Origin: Gemmatimonadota bacterium
GTDB taxonomy: Bacteria; JAAXHH01
DNA length: 64,000 bases
Assembly: GCA_026705925.1 (NCBI GenBank)
Contig: JAPOZT010000023.1
Span: 1-64,000 of the forward strand
Reading direction: 5' to 3'
Shown: in pieces, positions 51,419 to 62,472 of the stretch
Position numbering within the stretch: the stretch's first letter is position 1
Layout: each line of letters starts with the position of its first letter
Made by a program: the position numbers and the translations under genes
Notes under the pieces: model-generated
Told to the model about the DNA's origin: nothing
Database searches by the model: none
Seen by the model: the letters and a program-made list of their open reading frames with translations, nothing else

Positions 51419-52906
51419 TCAGGTGATCCCGAACTCCTGTATGGACTGGATGGCGGACATGTCGTGCACGCCGCTGTCGTCGAGGGACACGTTGGACTGC
51501 AGTTCCAGGACGGCGTCCCGGTGCAGCGCCTCGATGGTGGCGCATCCCGCCGTGGCCATGCCCGACTTGAGCATCTGCATGACGATGGGCAGCTTGTCGT
51601 AGACCGACCCCGCGTGGGGCACCTGGCCCACGATGCCTTCCTCGAAAAAGGTGCTGGCGAGCTGCGCGTAGCGCCGGTTGTTGAAGGCCTTCCGGCTGCC
51701 TTCCATCCAGTATTCCTTGACCAGGTCCCCGGCCGCGTTGCGGACCAGTTCGCCGTGGCTCTCGGTGAACCGCGCCAGGAGATTGCCCATCATGAGCGTG
51801 TCGGCGCCCAGCGACAGCGCGACGAGCATGTCCGCAGGACCCTGGATGCTGCCGTCCGCCACGAGGGGCAGATAGTCACCTGAGTTCTCTGCCCACGCGT
51901 CGCGGGCCGAGGCGACTTCCTGGATGGAAGTGGCCTGGCCGCGGCCGGTGGCCTTCACCATCTGCGTCGTGCAGCCCGAGGCGATGCCCATGCCGATCTT
52001 GACGGCGTCCGCGCCGCTGGCGGCCAGGTAGTCGAACCCCTCCCGCGTCACCACGTTCCCGGCGATCACCGGGATGTCGTAGTGGGACTTGATCCATTTC
52101 AGGGTCTCGCCCTGGTACTCGGTATGGCCGTCGGAGGCGTCGATGACGATCACGTCGGCCTGGTGCTCGATCAGCGCCTCCACCCGCTCCCGGTCCTCGG
52201 GATGGGTCGATACGGCGGCACCAACCACGAGGCGCTTCTGGGCGTCCTCCGTGGAATGGGGATGGCGAATATGCTTGTCGAGGTCCCGCTTGAACACCAC
52301 TGACACCAGCGTCCCTTCGGAAGAAACCATGGGCAGGAAACCGCGACCGTACTCGATCATCCGCGTGTTCGCCGTCTTCAGGTCGTCCTCCTCGGCGCCG
52401 GTCTGCACGTCGGTCTTCATGCGGTCGCCCACCCGCAGGCCATGATCGTACCGCTCGTCGAAGTCCTTGTCCGTGATCACGCCCACCAGCTTGCCGTGAA
52501 AGACGCCTGTATCCGTCACCGGGAAGGTATGGTAGCCGGTATCGTTCATGATGCCGATCACCTCGCCGATGGACTGCTCCGGCGACAGCGTGACGATATC
52601 GGTCTGAAACCCGGCCTTGAACCGCTTCACCGCGTCGATCTTTCCGCACTGTTCCTCGATGGTCTGGCTCACGGCGAACACGCCCATGCCGCCCAACTGG
52701 GCCATGGCGATGGCCATCTCCACGCTGGTGACCGCCTGCATGGCCGCGCTGAGAAAGGGCGTGCGCAGCGCCAGGTAGCCGTCTCCCTGCCGGCAGAGGC
52801 GCGTCTCCAGGGACGCGAGCTGGGCGTTCGCGTCGGCCTGCGTAAGGCGTGGCAGAAGACGGTATTCCTTGAGACTGTGAGATACGGTAGAGGCTATTTG
52901 CGCCAT
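51419..52906 (-). CDS. guaB: IMP dehydrogenase, divergent Tritrichomonas-type
   Basis: A 495-residue TIM-barrel enzyme with two CBS domains (about 100-215) that oxidises IMP to XMP, the committed step to GMP. The catalytic Cys is C312 in GIASGCTTQ, where most bacteria have GPGSICTTR. ADG at 350-352, the flap motif EYWMEGSRKA (399-407) and R412-Y413 match the Tritrichomonas foetus-type enzyme more than the common bacterial form. The insertion AENSGDYLP near 339-347 and the C-terminal AGCATIEALHRDAVLELQSN agree. GGAGG lies 6 bp before the ATG. Confidence 0.88.
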   Translation of the reverse strand: MAQIASTVSHSLKEYRLLPRLTQADANAQLASLETRLCRQGDGYLALRTPFLSAAMQAVTSVEMAIAMAQLGGMGVFAVSQTIEEQCGKIDAVKRFKAGFQTDIVTLSPEQSIGEVIGIMNDTGYHTFPVTDTGVFHGKLVGVITDKDFDERYDHGLRVGDRMKTDVQTGAEEDDLKTANTRMIEYGRGFLPMVSSEGTLVSVVFKRDLDKHIRHPHSTEDAQKRLVVGAAVSTHPEDRERVEALIEHQADVIVIDASDGHTEYQGETLKWIKSHYDIPVIAGNVVTREGFDYLAASGADAVKIGMGIASGCTTQMVKATGRGQATSIQEVASARDAWAENSGDYLPLVADGSIQGPADMLVALSLGADTLMMGNLLARFTESHGELVRNAAGDLVKEYWMEGSRKAFNNRRYAQLASTFFEEGIVGQVPHAGSVYDKLPIVMQMLKSGMATAGCATIEALHRDAVLELQSNVSLDDSGVHDMSAIQSIQEFGIT

Positions 52907-53078
52907 TTATGTCCTCCGTGGGAAACCGTTTGAGGAACCCTTTCCCCGTTCGGCATCCCGGTACGGTGATCCGAGGTTGTGCTGATCCATTTCCGCTTCA
53001 ATCGACGGCTCGATATCTGTGTCAACAGGCGACTGCGCATTCGAGTCTATCAATATACATCATCCCGCCGATTTTGCC

Positions 53079-53107
53079 TTGACATAATACCGGCTAAGAT
53101 ATATTAG
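53079..53107 (+). promoter_or_regulatory. Sigma-70-type promoter of the LysR gene
   Basis: Perfect TTGACA at 53079-53084, a 17-bp spacer and TATTAG at 53102-53107, with TATATT overlapping at 15 bp. It lies in the divergent guaB/LysR intergenic region, which is AT-rich just before the ATG at 53151. Confidence 0.5.
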
Positions 53108-53150
53108 TCAAATTAATAATTTAAATACGCGCTATTACGTGGATAAATAA

Positions 53151-54092
53151 ATGAACCTGTCCTACGATCAAGCCGTCGCCTTTCATGCCGTGGCCCGTCA
53201 CGGAAGCTTTTCACTCGCGGCAAAAGCCCTCTTCCGGTCCCAGTCCGCCGTGAGCATCCAGGTGGCCAAGCTCGAGGGCGAAATCGGCCAGCCGCTATTC
53301 CACCGGACGACCCGGCATCTCGCGCTCACCGAGGCCGGCAAGGTGCTGCTCAAGTACGTGAGCGAGATGGAAGGGCTGATGAAAGAGGCCGTGCAGGAAC
53401 TGGAGGACCTGGACCGGCTCGAGGCTGGCCGTCTCGTGCTTTGCACGTCGGACACCACGGGCTGCTACCGCCTGCCGGCCATCCTCAAATCCTTCCAGGA
53501 CCGCTATCCCGGCATCGACATTGTCGTGAAGAACGCCACGTCGCTGCGGACCATCCAGGCCGTGGTGGACGGCGAGGTGGATCTCGGCGTGGTCACGCTG
53601 GCCTACCTGCCCCGGGAGATCGAGGCGATCCCCCTGTTCTCCCGCCACGACGTGCTGATCACGCCGCCGGACCACCCCCTGGCGAAACGGCGGACCGTGC
53701 ATCTCAAGGACATGGAGCAGTATCCGCTGATCCTGCTCGACCAGCACTGCGCCTCGCGGCGGCTGATCGACGATCTGTGCGAGAAGTCTCGGGTACAGCT
53801 CGACGTCGCCATGGAGCTCAGTTCGATCGAGGTCATCAAGCACTTCGTGCGGATCGAGGCGGGCCTGTCCATCGTCCCCTCCATCGCCATCCAGGAGGAA
53901 CTGGAGAACGGCACGCTCGCACAGGTCACGATCGGGGATTTCCGAAACCGTCCCCGCCAGAAAATGGGGGCGATCTACCTCAAGGGGCGGTATTTATCGC
54001 GGGCGGCACGGAGTTTCCTGGAGGCCCTGCAGGCGTACTTCAGGCCGGGGCGCAGGAAGATCGCGGAGGGCCGGGGCAAGCCGGCGGCCTGA
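53151..54092 (+). CDS. LysR-family transcriptional regulator
   Basis: A 313-residue regulator. The N-terminal helix-turn-helix (AVARHGSFSLAAKALFRSQSAVSIQVAKLEGEIGQPLFHRTTRHLALTEAG, about 10-60) is typical. The effector-binding domain follows (about 90-295) with the LVLCTSDTTGCYRLP strand and AGLSIVPSIAIQEE near the second subdomain. It probably controls its own promoter and a divergent or distant operon. The effector is unknown; the closest look is a CysB/CbbR-type fold. Confidence 0.88.
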   Translation: MNLSYDQAVAFHAVARHGSFSLAAKALFRSQSAVSIQVAKLEGEIGQPLFHRTTRHLALTEAGKVLLKYVSEMEGLMKEAVQELEDLDRLEAGRLVLCTSDTTGCYRLPAILKSFQDRYPGIDIVVKNATSLRTIQAVVDGEVDLGVVTLAYLPREIEAIPLFSRHDVLITPPDHPLAKRRTVHLKDMEQYPLILLDQHCASRRLIDDLCEKSRVQLDVAMELSSIEVIKHFVRIEAGLSIVPSIAIQEELENGTLAQVTIGDFRNRPRQKMGAIYLKGRYLSRAARSFLEALQAYFRPGRRKIAEGRGKPAA

Positions 54093-54275
54093 TCGATCGG
54101 GCGGTTTCGGTGGCTCATCGGTAGCCCGATCGGGGTCGAAACCGGAAACTTCCCGTGCCCCACAGCGTCTAACCAATGTGAGTGCTCAGAAGCTAGGATT
54201 AAACATACAGTATCTGCCACGCTTTGAAACTAACGAGGATGACAAGCGGTCGTACCGCAGGAAGGTCGGCTGACT

Positions 54276-54545
54276 TTGATCCAGACGGTTACGAATGATC
54301 TAGTGTCGCTGATTCAGCCACACTTGGCCCCTCTGCTTGCTATTTGCGGGATTCTGGTCATCTGCTACGGACTCTTCCGACTGGCACGCTCCCCGCGCCG
54401 TGGCGGCGGCAGTGCGACGATATTCTTCATTGGTACGACCGACGCACTGAGGAACATGGACCAGCGCACTGCGGCCGAGATCGTCGTACGTCAGCAGACC
54501 GGGGATCGTTTGAAGGAAGAAGAAAGAGGCGGGGCGCGTAAGTAG
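54276..54545 (+). CDS. Small membrane protein of unknown function
   Basis: An 89-residue protein starting at TTG 54276 (AGGAAGGTCGG upstream). One TM segment (LLAICGILVICYGLFRLA, about 19-36) is followed by a basic turn (SPRRGG) and a cytoplasmic charged tail ending KEEERGGARK. No domain is recognised. It lies between the LysR gene and a lipoprotein gene on the same strand, about 140 bp upstream of the latter. Confidence 0.5.
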   Translation: MIQTVTNDLVSLIQPHLAPLLAICGILVICYGLFRLARSPRRGGGSATIFFIGTTDALRNMDQRTAAEIVVRQQTGDRLKEEERGGARK

Positions 54546-54685
54546 ATGGAACCGGACAGCGATAGAGAGGTGATACGTCCCGAATCGCCCGTTTCACCAG
54601 GTAGGAGTGTATTGGAGAAGGCATATTTTATTGGGATTTAAAACGTGATAAGGGCTTACAAGGCGTCACATTCCGGAGGTGCAAC

Positions 54686-55264
54686 ATGTCTCTTCCCGGT
54701 ACCCGAAGCATCACCGTCATTGCAGTCATGGCGACCTTCGTTCTGCTTACCGTAGTCGGATGCGCCGCTCGCAGACCTGCACTCGTGGTATCCAAGGACC
54801 TGGTGGCGGTATCGGTCATGCCGGCCGGCCCCAATAACTGGCGTTACACCGTCGAGACCAAGAACGCCGAGCACCTGACGAGCGTGGAATTCATTTCTCC
54901 GAACCTCGAAGGCTGCAAGGTGCTCGCGCTGCCAGAGGAATTAGAGATCATCCAGGAAAAGACGCCCGAAGGGATCAAGGTCAACCTGAGAGGCACCATT
55001 TATGGCCAGCGATTTAGCCAGTTCCGTCGCCTGCACTTGGTACTGACCACAGACACGCCGATGAAAAGAGGCGAGATCAAGGTCCGCGTTACCGATTTTC
55101 GCGGCAACACCACGGTGATCGAACCCATCGCAGGGCCGGTCGCCACCAGGATTGGTACGCCTCGTTACGCCGTGGAACGGGCCTGGCGTTCCTACGAGAT
55201 CATACCCCAGCATTTCGGCAGGTATCCGGATAATCTCGGGGGCATCAGTTTTATAGGGAATTGA
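54686..55264 (+). CDS. Lipoprotein of unknown function
   Basis: A 192-residue protein with a lipoprotein signal (ITVIAVMATFVLLTVVGCA, lipobox VVGC, Cys near 26). The rest looks beta-rich (NWRYTVETKNAEHLTSVEF, VNLRGTIYGQRFSQFRRLHLVLTTD), perhaps an Ig-like fold. GGAGGTG lies upstream of the ATG. No family is recognised and no partner is evident. Confidence 0.62.
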   Translation: MSLPGTRSITVIAVMATFVLLTVVGCAARRPALVVSKDLVAVSVMPAGPNNWRYTVETKNAEHLTSVEFISPNLEGCKVLALPEELEIIQEKTPEGIKVNLRGTIYGQRFSQFRRLHLVLTTDTPMKRGEIKVRVTDFRGNTTVIEPIAGPVATRIGTPRYAVERAWRSYEIIPQHFGRYPDNLGGISFIGN

Positions 55265-55321
55265 TGCTTGCTTGTTCGCTGTCGGAGGCCGGAATCGGCC
55301 GGTAGGATTGGTAAACGCCGA

Positions 55322-56140
55322 TCAGCGCGGGCGTTTTTTCTTCCATTCCTTGGGGCCTGCACTTCGTCCCAAAATGACTCCAGCTGCCGCGGAAGGTGAA
55401 CCGAACGGGTAGTCTTGTCCGAATTCGAAGATTGCACCCGCCTCTTCGAGAACCCCCTTCTTCTGAAGGTCGCGCCTGATCTCCAAAAGGTGACCTGGCA
55501 TTGTCGGCACAGTTTCTTTAACGGCTTGAGAACCCGCCAGTACCGTGAACCCGCTTGATCCCTCAAATCCTCTTGCTTCGACTCCTTTCCCGCTAAGGTG
55601 CAGGATGTTGGTGATTTTACCTGGTTTGCCCGATTTCTCGAAGAACTGAATACCAATCACCGGCAGGCACAACAGCATATCGCGCAAGTACGATTCGGCG
55701 TCGGCTCGGTCAGCCAGATCGAGGGTGGGAACCTTTGGCACTGCGACGCCAGCCAACTCGCATCGTTTTGCATCCTCTGCCAGTTCTACCAATCGTGCCT
55801 CCAGATAGCGGATGTTTGCTTTATCCAGAAACTTGTCCTTGCTGAAAAATACCACGCAGTGCGTCCAGAAGTCCTTGTTGTTATGGTGATGGTTCAGGCG
55901 CGTCTTCAGACTGTCGCTTTCACCGATGTAAACTCTGGGCAGGTATCCTTGCGGTACGTGTTCCCAGAGAATGTAGACGCCAGAGGTCTCAAGCTCTTCC
56001 AATGTTCGAACCTCGTCGAAGCTTGCACGGGGAAACAGAATACCTTGGCCTGTCCACAGGGGTTTAGTGATGAAACGCAACCCTTCAGGATCACCGGAAG
56101 GGAAGAATATGCGTAGCGAGAATGCGTTTTTCTCAATCAT
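55322..56140 (-). CDS. GIY-YIG nuclease-family protein with DUF4357
   Basis: About 272 residues from ATG 56140 (56158 possible). GIY-YIG motifs are GVYIL (54-58) and VYIGE (70-74), with R81 and the metal-binding E114 in YLEARLVE. The C-terminal GFEGSSGFTVLAGSQAVKE matches DUF4357. Such proteins are small nucleases often found with mobile or defence elements. Base composition is AT-richer than the neighbours. Monocistronic. Confidence 0.78.
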   Translation of the reverse strand: MIEKNAFSLRIFFPSGDPEGLRFITKPLWTGQGILFPRASFDEVRTLEELETSGVYILWEHVPQGYLPRVYIGESDSLKTRLNHHHNNKDFWTHCVVFFSKDKFLDKANIRYLEARLVELAEDAKRCELAGVAVPKVPTLDLADRADAESYLRDMLLCLPVIGIQFFEKSGKPGKITNILHLSGKGVEARGFEGSSGFTVLAGSQAVKETVPTMPGHLLEIRRDLQKKGVLEEAGAIFEFGQDYPFGSPSAAAGVILGRSAGPKEWKKKRPR

Positions 56141-56228
56141 TGAACTAGAACCCTTCATATGAGAGCGCGAAAGTCAGGATGTATTGACTACTGTTGTTCG
56201 ACGTTGGAAGGCATTTCGATTTCTTGAC

Positions 56229-57416
56229 TCATCCCTGCTCCAGCACGCTGACCCCCGGAAGCACCTTGCCCTCCAGTAGCTCAAGCGAGGCACCGCCACC
56301 CGTGGATACGTGGCTCATGCGTCCGGCGAGACCGAGGGCGTTGACGGCCGCCGCCGTATCACCGCCCCCGATGATGGAAACAGCTCCCCGGCCGGTAGCG
56401 TCCGCGATGGCGTGAGCGACCTTCCGCGTGCCCCCCGCGAACGCCCCGATCTCGAAGACGCCCATGGGACCGTTCCAGAGGATAGTACCCGCTTCGCCAA
56501 TGGCCTCGGCAAACTGGCGACGGGATTCCGTTCCGATATCGAGGCCCATCGATCCGTCGGGGATCTGATCGACATGCAGCGCAGTCTCACCGGAGTCGAT
56601 TGAGTCGGCGACAACATGGTCCACGGGCAGCAGGATCTGTTTGCCCAGGTCGGCGGACTGATCCAGGATCTCTGACACGAATCCCAGTCGATCATCCTCC
56701 AGCAGGCTCTTTCCAATGGCCTCGCCGCGGCTTGCGAGAAAGGTATAGGCCATGCCGCCCCCGATGATCAGCGCGTCGGCGATCTCGATGAACCGTCGCG
56801 TCGCCCCGATCTTGTCCGATACCTTGGCCCCGCCGAGAATGACAACGAGCTTCCCTTTCGGGTTTTCGATCGCTCCCGAGAGGTAGTCCAGCTCCTTCTG
56901 CATTAAGAATCCGGCCGCGCGTTCGGGTAGCAGCCGCGCCACGCCCTCGGTGGATGCGTGGGCGCGGTGGGCCGTACCGAAGGCGTCGTTCACATAGACC
57001 TCCCCCAGCGCAGCTAGTTCGCGTGCGAAGTCCGGATCGTTCCGGGTCTCCCCGTCGTTAAACCGGACATTCTCGAGCAGGAGGCATTCGCCGTTCGCCA
57101 GGTCTGCTACCGCGCGCTCAGCCGCCGGTCCGACCGTCCCCCGCACGTAGCCGACCGATTGGCCCAGGTGTTCGGACAACCGGTCCGCCACCGGCCGTAC
57201 CCGCAGGTTCTCCGTGACCCCTTTCGGCCGTCCGAGATGGGTCATCAGGATGGCCCGGCCACCGTGGTCCAGGATGTGCCTCAGCGTGGGGAGCGACGCC
57301 CGGATGCGCGTGTCGTCGGTGATGTTGCCCGCTTCGTCGAGCGGCACGTTGTTGTCCACGCGAACGAGTACGCGCCGGCCGTGCAGTTCGAGGTCGGTGA
57401 GGGGGCGAATACTCAT
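56229..57416 (-). CDS. pgk: Phosphoglycerate kinase
   Basis: A 395-residue glycolytic kinase that transfers phosphate from 1,3-bisphosphoglycerate to ADP. The N-terminal VLVRVDNNVPLD (about 15-26) is the substrate signature, with HLGRPKG near 61-67. PKGKLVVILGGAKVSDKIG (about 191-209) and the nucleotide end GPMGVFEIGAFAGGT and GGGDTAAAVN are diagnostic. Length is normal. It is divergent from gltB. Confidence 0.96.
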   Translation of the reverse strand: MSIRPLTDLELHGRRVLVRVDNNVPLDEAGNITDDTRIRASLPTLRHILDHGGRAILMTHLGRPKGVTENLRVRPVADRLSEHLGQSVGYVRGTVGPAAERAVADLANGECLLLENVRFNDGETRNDPDFARELAALGEVYVNDAFGTAHRAHASTEGVARLLPERAAGFLMQKELDYLSGAIENPKGKLVVILGGAKVSDKIGATRRFIEIADALIIGGGMAYTFLASRGEAIGKSLLEDDRLGFVSEILDQSADLGKQILLPVDHVVADSIDSGETALHVDQIPDGSMGLDIGTESRRQFAEAIGEAGTILWNGPMGVFEIGAFAGGTRKVAHAIADATGRGAVSIIGGGDTAAAVNALGLAGRMSHVSTGGGASLELLEGKVLPGVSVLEQG

Positions 57417-57736
57417 GGAAAGGACCCATCAAAGGCCTTGCTGGGTGGGCAATGACGTGTGACAGAGGAGTGCATGTTCACGGTCATTTTCTCGGTGGAG
57501 CGGTGCATTTTCTACTTTACTTAGTTGATCGCACAGGTTATATACAGGGTTTCAACCGGAATTTGGTACAAGTGCGAATAACGGACTATCCTCTCTTTTT
57601 CCTCCTTCAAGAAACCGTGTCTGTTATTGCGAATCAACGGTATTCCAGTACTCCGGTTTGAATTGAGAAACTGGAAATCGCGTTCCCGTATTCGATTTTC
57701 GCAACCGAAAGGATGCGAAAAAGGGGCGATCTTTAT
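57417..57736. other. pgk/gltB divergent intergenic region
   Basis: A 320-bp region without a credible gene, AT-richer than its surroundings. It holds a putative promoter for gltB. Short inverted segments (AATAAC near 57579 and GTTATT near 57621) could pair at a distance, but I see no convincing riboswitch or terminator. Confidence 0.4.
57516..57544 (+). promoter_or_regulatory. Possible gltB promoter
   Basis: TTTACT at 57516-57521, a 17-bp spacer and TATATA at 57539-57544. It would give a leader of about 185 nt before gltB. The consensus match is moderate. Confidence 0.35.
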
Positions 57737-60700
57737 ATGAAAAAACCCCGGGGTCTCTACGATCCGGCCTATGAGCACGACGCGTGCGGCGTGGGTGTCG
57801 TGGCGAATCTGAGCGGCGAGAAATCATACGCCATCATACGCAACGCCATCCGTGTGCTGGTCAACCTGGAGCATCGCGGCGCCTGCGGATGCGATCCCCA
57901 CACCGGTGACGGCGCGGGCCTGCTGTTCCAGCTTCCCCATGACTTCTTCAAGCGGCAATGCAGACTCTCAGGCATTTCTCTGCCGGAAGCGGGCCAGTAC
58001 GCCGTGGGCATGGTGTTCCTGCCCAGGGGCGCCGAACACCGCCGGTGGTGCGAGCGGGCGATCGAGAAGACCGTCTGGGAGGAAGACCAGGTGTTCCTGG
58101 GGTGGCGCGACGTGCCGGTGGATTTCTCCCAGGCCGGGGAACTGGCGACCCAGGTTTCCCCGCTGATCCGGCAGTTTTTCATCGGAAGCGGCGAGCAGGT
58201 ATCCGATCAGGACCGTTTCGAGCGCAAGCTGTACGTCATCCGCAAGGTCATCGAAAACGCCGTCGACGCGAAGCTCCCCGAGGACAACCGCGACGACTTC
58301 TATATCGCCAGCCTTTCGAGCAAGACCATCGTCTACAAGGGACTGCTTCGGGCCGACCAGTTGGACTCCTTCTACCGCGACCTGTCCGACGAGTCCATCG
58401 TCACGTCCCTGGCCCTGGTCCATTCCAGGTACAGCACGAACACGCTGGGGTCGTGGCGCCTCGCCCATCCCTACCGGCTGCTCTGCCACAACGGCGAAAT
58501 CAACACGATCCGGGGGAACCAGAACTGGATGCGCGCCCGGGAAGCGCTCTTCGCATCGCCGCTGTTCGGCGACGACATGGCCAAGCTGAGCCCGATCATC
58601 CGCGAAGGCGCCAGCGACACGGCCGGGTTCGACAATGCGCTGGAACTGCTGGTCTCCACGGGACGGTCGCTGCCCCACGCCCTCATGATGATGATCCCGG
58701 AAGCCTGGGAGAATCATGAGTCCATGTCGGACGAGAAGAAGGCCTTCTACGAATACCATGCCTGCCTCATGGAACCGTGGGACGGTCCCGCCCTCATCGC
58801 GGCGTGCGACGGGGACCGCATCTGCACGACCCTGGACCGCAACGGACTGCGGCCCTTCCGGTACGTGGTGACGAAGGATGATTTCGTCGTCGGCGCGTCA
58901 GAAGCCGGCGTGTTGGATATCCCGCCCGAACGGATCCTCACGCGGGGGCGGCTGCAGCCCGGACGCCTGTTCCTGATCGACACGATCCGCGGCCGCATCG
59001 TCACCGACAACGAGATCAAGCACGAGATCAGTTCGCGCAAGCCCTATCGCGCCTGGCTGAACGAGCACATGGCGAGTCTGGACGACCTGCCGGAGCCGGA
59101 CGATGTGCCCGCACTCGACCTGGCGACGCTGGAGGAACGGCAGCGGGCCTTCGGATATACCAGCGAGGAGCTCAAGATCCTCATCGGTCCCATGGCGGCC
59201 CATGGGTACGAACCCGTGGGGTCCATGGGCAACGACGCGCCGATCGCCGTTCTGTCCAACAAGCCGCAACTGCTGTTCCACTACTTCAAGCAGCTGTTCG
59301 CCCAGGTTACCAATCCCCCCCTGGACGCCATCCGCGAAGAACTGGTCACGTCCGTGGACACCTCGATCGGTCCCGAGCAGGACCTCTTCGCCGAAACGCC
59401 CGATCACTGCCGGCAACTCCGGATTCCCCGCCCGGTGCTGACGAACGGGGAACTCGCCCGCATCCGGGAACTCGACCTTCCCGGGCTGAAATCGGAAACG
59501 CTTCCTGCGGTGTTCCAGCGGTCGACAGGCGCCCTCGAGGCCGCCGTGGACGAGCTGTGCCGCGAGGCGGGCCGGGCCATCCGGGAACGGGGCGCTACGC
59601 TGCTCATTCTGTCGGACCGGAAAGTCGGACCGGACTGGATCCAGATCCCGAGCCTGATCGCCACCGCCGCCGTGCATCACTATCTCATACGAGAAGGACT
59701 GCGGACCAGCGCGGCCATCGTCGTGGAATCGGGCGAGCCGCGGGAGGTCATGCACTTCTGCCTGCTCATCGGTTACGGTGCCAATGCCATCAATCCCTAC
59801 CTGACCCTCGAAACGGTGGAATGGATGAGCATCGACGGCCTGATCGAACCGCCGGCCAGCCCGGCCGGCGCGGCCAGCCCGACTGGCGTGGCCGGCGCGG
59901 ACAAGGCGCGGGAGAACGTGATCAATGCCCTGTGCAAGGGCGTCCTGAAGACCATGTCCAAGATGGGCATCTCCACCATCAAATCCTATCACGGCGCACA
60001 GATCTTCGAGGCCATCGGCCTGAAGCAGTCGGTCATCGACAAGTACTTTACGTGGACCGCGTCCCGCATCGAGGGCATCGGGCTGCCCGAGATCGAAGCG
60101 GAGTATCGCCAGCATCACCACCACGGCTATCCCGAACGTCCCGTGGCGAACGGCCATACCCTGGACGTGGGGGGATACTACCAGTGGCGTAGCGACGGCG
60201 AGCACCATCTCTTCAACCCCCAGACCATAGCGCTCCTACAGACTTCGACGCGTACCGGCGATTATGCACTCTTCCGCCAGTACACGGACCAGATCGACGA
60301 CCAGACGCGCCTGCTGGGCACGCTGCGCGGCCTCTTCGACTACAGGCAGATGCAGCCACCGGTGCCCATCGAGGAGGTGGAGCCGGCTTCGGAGATCGTC
60401 AAGCGCTTCTCCACCGGCGCCATGTCCTACGGCTCCATCAGCAAGGAGGCCCACGAGACGCTGGCCATCGCCATGAACCGCATCGGCGGCCGGAGCAATT
60501 CGGGCGAGGGCGGCGAGGACCCGGACCGCTACTATCCCGATGAGAACGGAGATTGGCGGAACAGCGCCATCAAGCAGGTGGCCTCGGGCCGGTTCGGGGT
60601 GACGAGCAACTACCTGGTCAACGCCACGGACCTTCAGATCAAGATGGCCCAGGGCGCGAAGCCCGGGGAAGGCGGTCAGCTGCCGGGCCACAAGGTCTTC

Positions 60701-62359
60701 GAAGAGATCGCGCGCGTGCGAAAGTCGACCCCCGGCGTGGGGCTCATCTCGCCGCCGCCCCATCACGACATCTACTCCATCGAGGACCTGGCGCAGCTGA
60801 TCCACGACCTGAAGAGCGCCAACGACCGCGCCCGCATCCACGTAAAGCTCGTGGCCGAGGTGGGCGTGGGCACCGTGGCGGCCGGCGTGTCCAAGGGCAA
60901 GGCCGACGTGGTCCTCATCAGCGGGTACGACGGCGGCACCGGCGCCTCGCCGGAATCGTCCATGAAGCACGCGGGCGTGCCCTGGGAACTGGGCGTGGCC
61001 GAGACCCAGCAGGTGCTTGTCCAGAACGACCTTCGGGGCCGCATCGTCGTGCAAACCGACGGCCAGCTCAAGACGGGCCGCGACGTGGTCATCGCCTGCA
61101 TGCTGGGCGCCGAGGAGTTCGGTTTCGCCACGGCCGCCCTGGTGGTGAGCGGTTGCATCATGCTCCGCAAGTGCCACCTGAACACCTGCTCCGTGGGCGT
61201 GGCCACGCAGGACGAGGCGCTGCGCAAGCGCTTCACGGGCAAGCCCGAGCACGTCATCAACTTCATGACGTTCATCGCCGAGCAGATGCGGGAGCAGATG
61301 GCCCAACTGGGTTTCCGGACGGTGAACGAGATGGTTGGACGCACCGACTGCCTCGACACGCGTGAGGCCATCGACCACTGGAAGGCGAAGGGCCTGGACT
61401 TCACCCGGATGCTCGCGCCCGTCGAAGCGCCCGACCGCGTGGCCCGCTACTGCTGCCAGAGCCAGGACCACGGCCTGGAGAAGAAGCTCGACCAGCGGCT
61501 CATCGAGTTGTCGACCGAGGCCCTGGAGGATCGCCAGCCGGTCGTGCTGCGGCACGCGATCCACAATATCGACCGGACGGCGGGCGCCATGCTCAGCGCG
61601 GAGGTGTCGCGAAGGCACGGCGAGGAAGGCCTGCCGGAGAACACGATCCGGGCCAGGCTGCACGGGTCGGCCGGCCAGAGCTTCGGCGCTTTTCTTGCGC
61701 CGGGCATCACTTTCCTCCTGGAAGGCGAATCCAACGACTACACGGGCAAGGGGTTGTCCGGCGGCATCATGGCCATTTTCCCGCCCGAGAACGCAAGCTT
61801 CGTGCCCACCGAGAACGTGATCATCGGCAACGTGGCCCTCTACGGCGCCACTGGTGGGCAGGCCTACTTCCGCGGCCGGGCCGGGGAACGGTTCGCCGTG
61901 CGGAACAGCGGCGCCGAGACCGTGGTCGAAGGCGTCGGCGACCACGGCTGCGAGTACATGACCGGTGGCCGCGTAGTCGTCATCGGTCCGGTGGGCCGCA
62001 ACTTCGCCGCGGGCATGAGCGGGGGCGTAGCCTACGTCCTCGACGAGCAGGGCGTCTTCCCCAGACTGTGCAACCAGGAGATGGTCGACCTGGAGCCGCT
62101 GATCGAGGAAGAGGACATCGTCGAGGTGCGGCGGCTGATCGAAGCCCACGTGCGCTTTACCGGCAGCGACCGGGGCGAGGATGTGCTGGCCCGGTGGTCC
62201 GAACTCCGGGACGCCTTCGTCAAGGTCATGCCCGTCGACTACCGCCGCGCGCTCAAGGAAATGGCGGAACGAGCGGCGCAGGAAGCCGAGACCAACGGAC
62301 ATCCCGCCGAGACGGTGCCCGAAGCCGTCCCCGTGGGCGTCAACGGCGGCAAGGGATAG
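57737..62359 (+). CDS. gltB: Glutamate synthase large (alpha) subunit
   Basis: A 1,540-residue protein from ATG 57737 (AGGGGCG 8-9 bp upstream; 57713 is less well spaced). The N-terminal class II amidotransferase has its catalytic Cys at C17 after a short propeptide (EHDACGVG). CHLNTCSVG with the preceding CIMLRKC forms the 3Fe-4S site, and [14 protein letters not shown] lies in the FMN barrel. The C-terminal GxGxG helix domain ends near [13 protein letters not shown]. It makes two glutamates from glutamine and 2-oxoglutarate with electrons from GltD. A short alanine/proline repeat insertion lies near residue 713. Confidence 0.97.
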   Translation: MKKPRGLYDPAYEHDACGVGVVANLSGEKSYAIIRNAIRVLVNLEHRGACGCDPHTGDGAGLLFQLPHDFFKRQCRLSGISLPEAGQYAVGMVFLPRGAEHRRWCERAIEKTVWEEDQVFLGWRDVPVDFSQAGELATQVSPLIRQFFIGSGEQVSDQDRFERKLYVIRKVIENAVDAKLPEDNRDDFYIASLSSKTIVYKGLLRADQLDSFYRDLSDESIVTSLALVHSRYSTNTLGSWRLAHPYRLLCHNGEINTIRGNQNWMRAREALFASPLFGDDMAKLSPIIREGASDTAGFDNALELLVSTGRSLPHALMMMIPEAWENHESMSDEKKAFYEYHACLMEPWDGPALIAACDGDRICTTLDRNGLRPFRYVVTKDDFVVGASEAGVLDIPPERILTRGRLQPGRLFLIDTIRGRIVTDNEIKHEISSRKPYRAWLNEHMASLDDLPEPDDVPALDLATLEERQRAFGYTSEELKILIGPMAAHGYEPVGSMGNDAPIAVLSNKPQLLFHYFKQLFAQVTNPPLDAIREELVTSVDTSIGPEQDLFAETPDHCRQLRIPRPVLTNGELARIRELDLPGLKSETLPAVFQRSTGALEAAVDELCREAGRAIRERGATLLILSDRKVGPDWIQIPSLIATAAVHHYLIREGLRTSAAIVVESGEPREVMHFCLLIGYGANAINPYLTLETVEWMSIDGLIEPPASPAGAASPTGVAGADKARENVINALCKGVLKTMSKMGISTIKSYHGAQIFEAIGLKQSVIDKYFTWTASRIEGIGLPEIEAEYRQHHHHGYPERPVANGHTLDVGGYYQWRSDGEHHLFNPQTIALLQTSTRTGDYALFRQYTDQIDDQTRLLGTLRGLFDYRQMQPPVPIEEVEPASEIVKRFSTGAMSYGSISKEAHETLAIAMNRIGGRSNSGEGGEDPDRYYPDENGDWRNSAIKQVASGRFGVTSNYLVNATDLQIKMAQGAKPGEGGQLPGHKVFEEIARVRKSTPGVGLISPPPHHDIYSIEDLAQLIHDLKSANDRARIHVKLVAEVGVGTVAAGVSKGKADVVLISGYDGGTGASPESSMKHAGVPWELGVAETQQVLVQNDLRGRIVVQTDGQLKTGRDVVIACMLGAEEFGFATAALVVSGCIMLRKCHLNTCSVGVATQDEALRKRFTGKPEHVINFMTFIAEQMREQMAQLGFRTVNEMVGRTDCLDTREAIDHWKAKGLDFTRMLAPVEAPDRVARYCCQSQDHGLEKKLDQRLIELSTEALEDRQPVVLRHAIHNIDRTAGAMLSAEVSRRHGEEGLPENTIRARLHGSAGQSFGAFLAPGITFLLEGESNDYTGKGLSGGIMAIFPPENASFVPTENVIIGNVALYGATGGQAYFRGRAGERFAVRNSGAETVVEGVGDHGCEYMTGGRVVVIGPVGRNFAAGMSGGVAYVLDEQGVFPRLCNQEMVDLEPLIEEEDIVEVRRLIEAHVRFTGSDRGEDVLARWSELRDAFVKVMPVDYRRALKEMAERAAQEAETNGHPAETVPEAVPVGVNGGKG

Positions 62360-62392
62360 CGCGCGGACGGTGCAGAGCGTCGCTGGCGCGGA

Positions 62393-62433
62393 ACGTCGAT
62401 TAGCGCGAAGGCCGCGATTAGCGCGCGGACGTC
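62393..62433. repeat. Imperfect direct repeat between gltB and gltD
   Basis: CGATTAGCGCG occurs at about 62396-62406 and 62414-62424, with 18-bp spacing and near-matching flanks. It lies in the gltB-gltD spacer. Confidence 0.65.
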
Positions 62434-62472
62434 GCGACCGGGATCTGGCCAGATTTACGGATTAACGGACTT

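Noticed and set aside
57545-57712. Riboswitch in the gltB leader
   Set aside because: The leader is long, but only weak, distant pairings are visible and no known glutamine or purine aptamer motif is present.
60236-62302. Long antisense open frame opposite gltB (688 codons), and similar long frames opposite the MATE, M42, molybdoenzyme and CocE genes
   Set aside because: They mirror the third-position GC bias of the real genes, lack domain signatures and ribosome-binding sites, and have biased residue composition.
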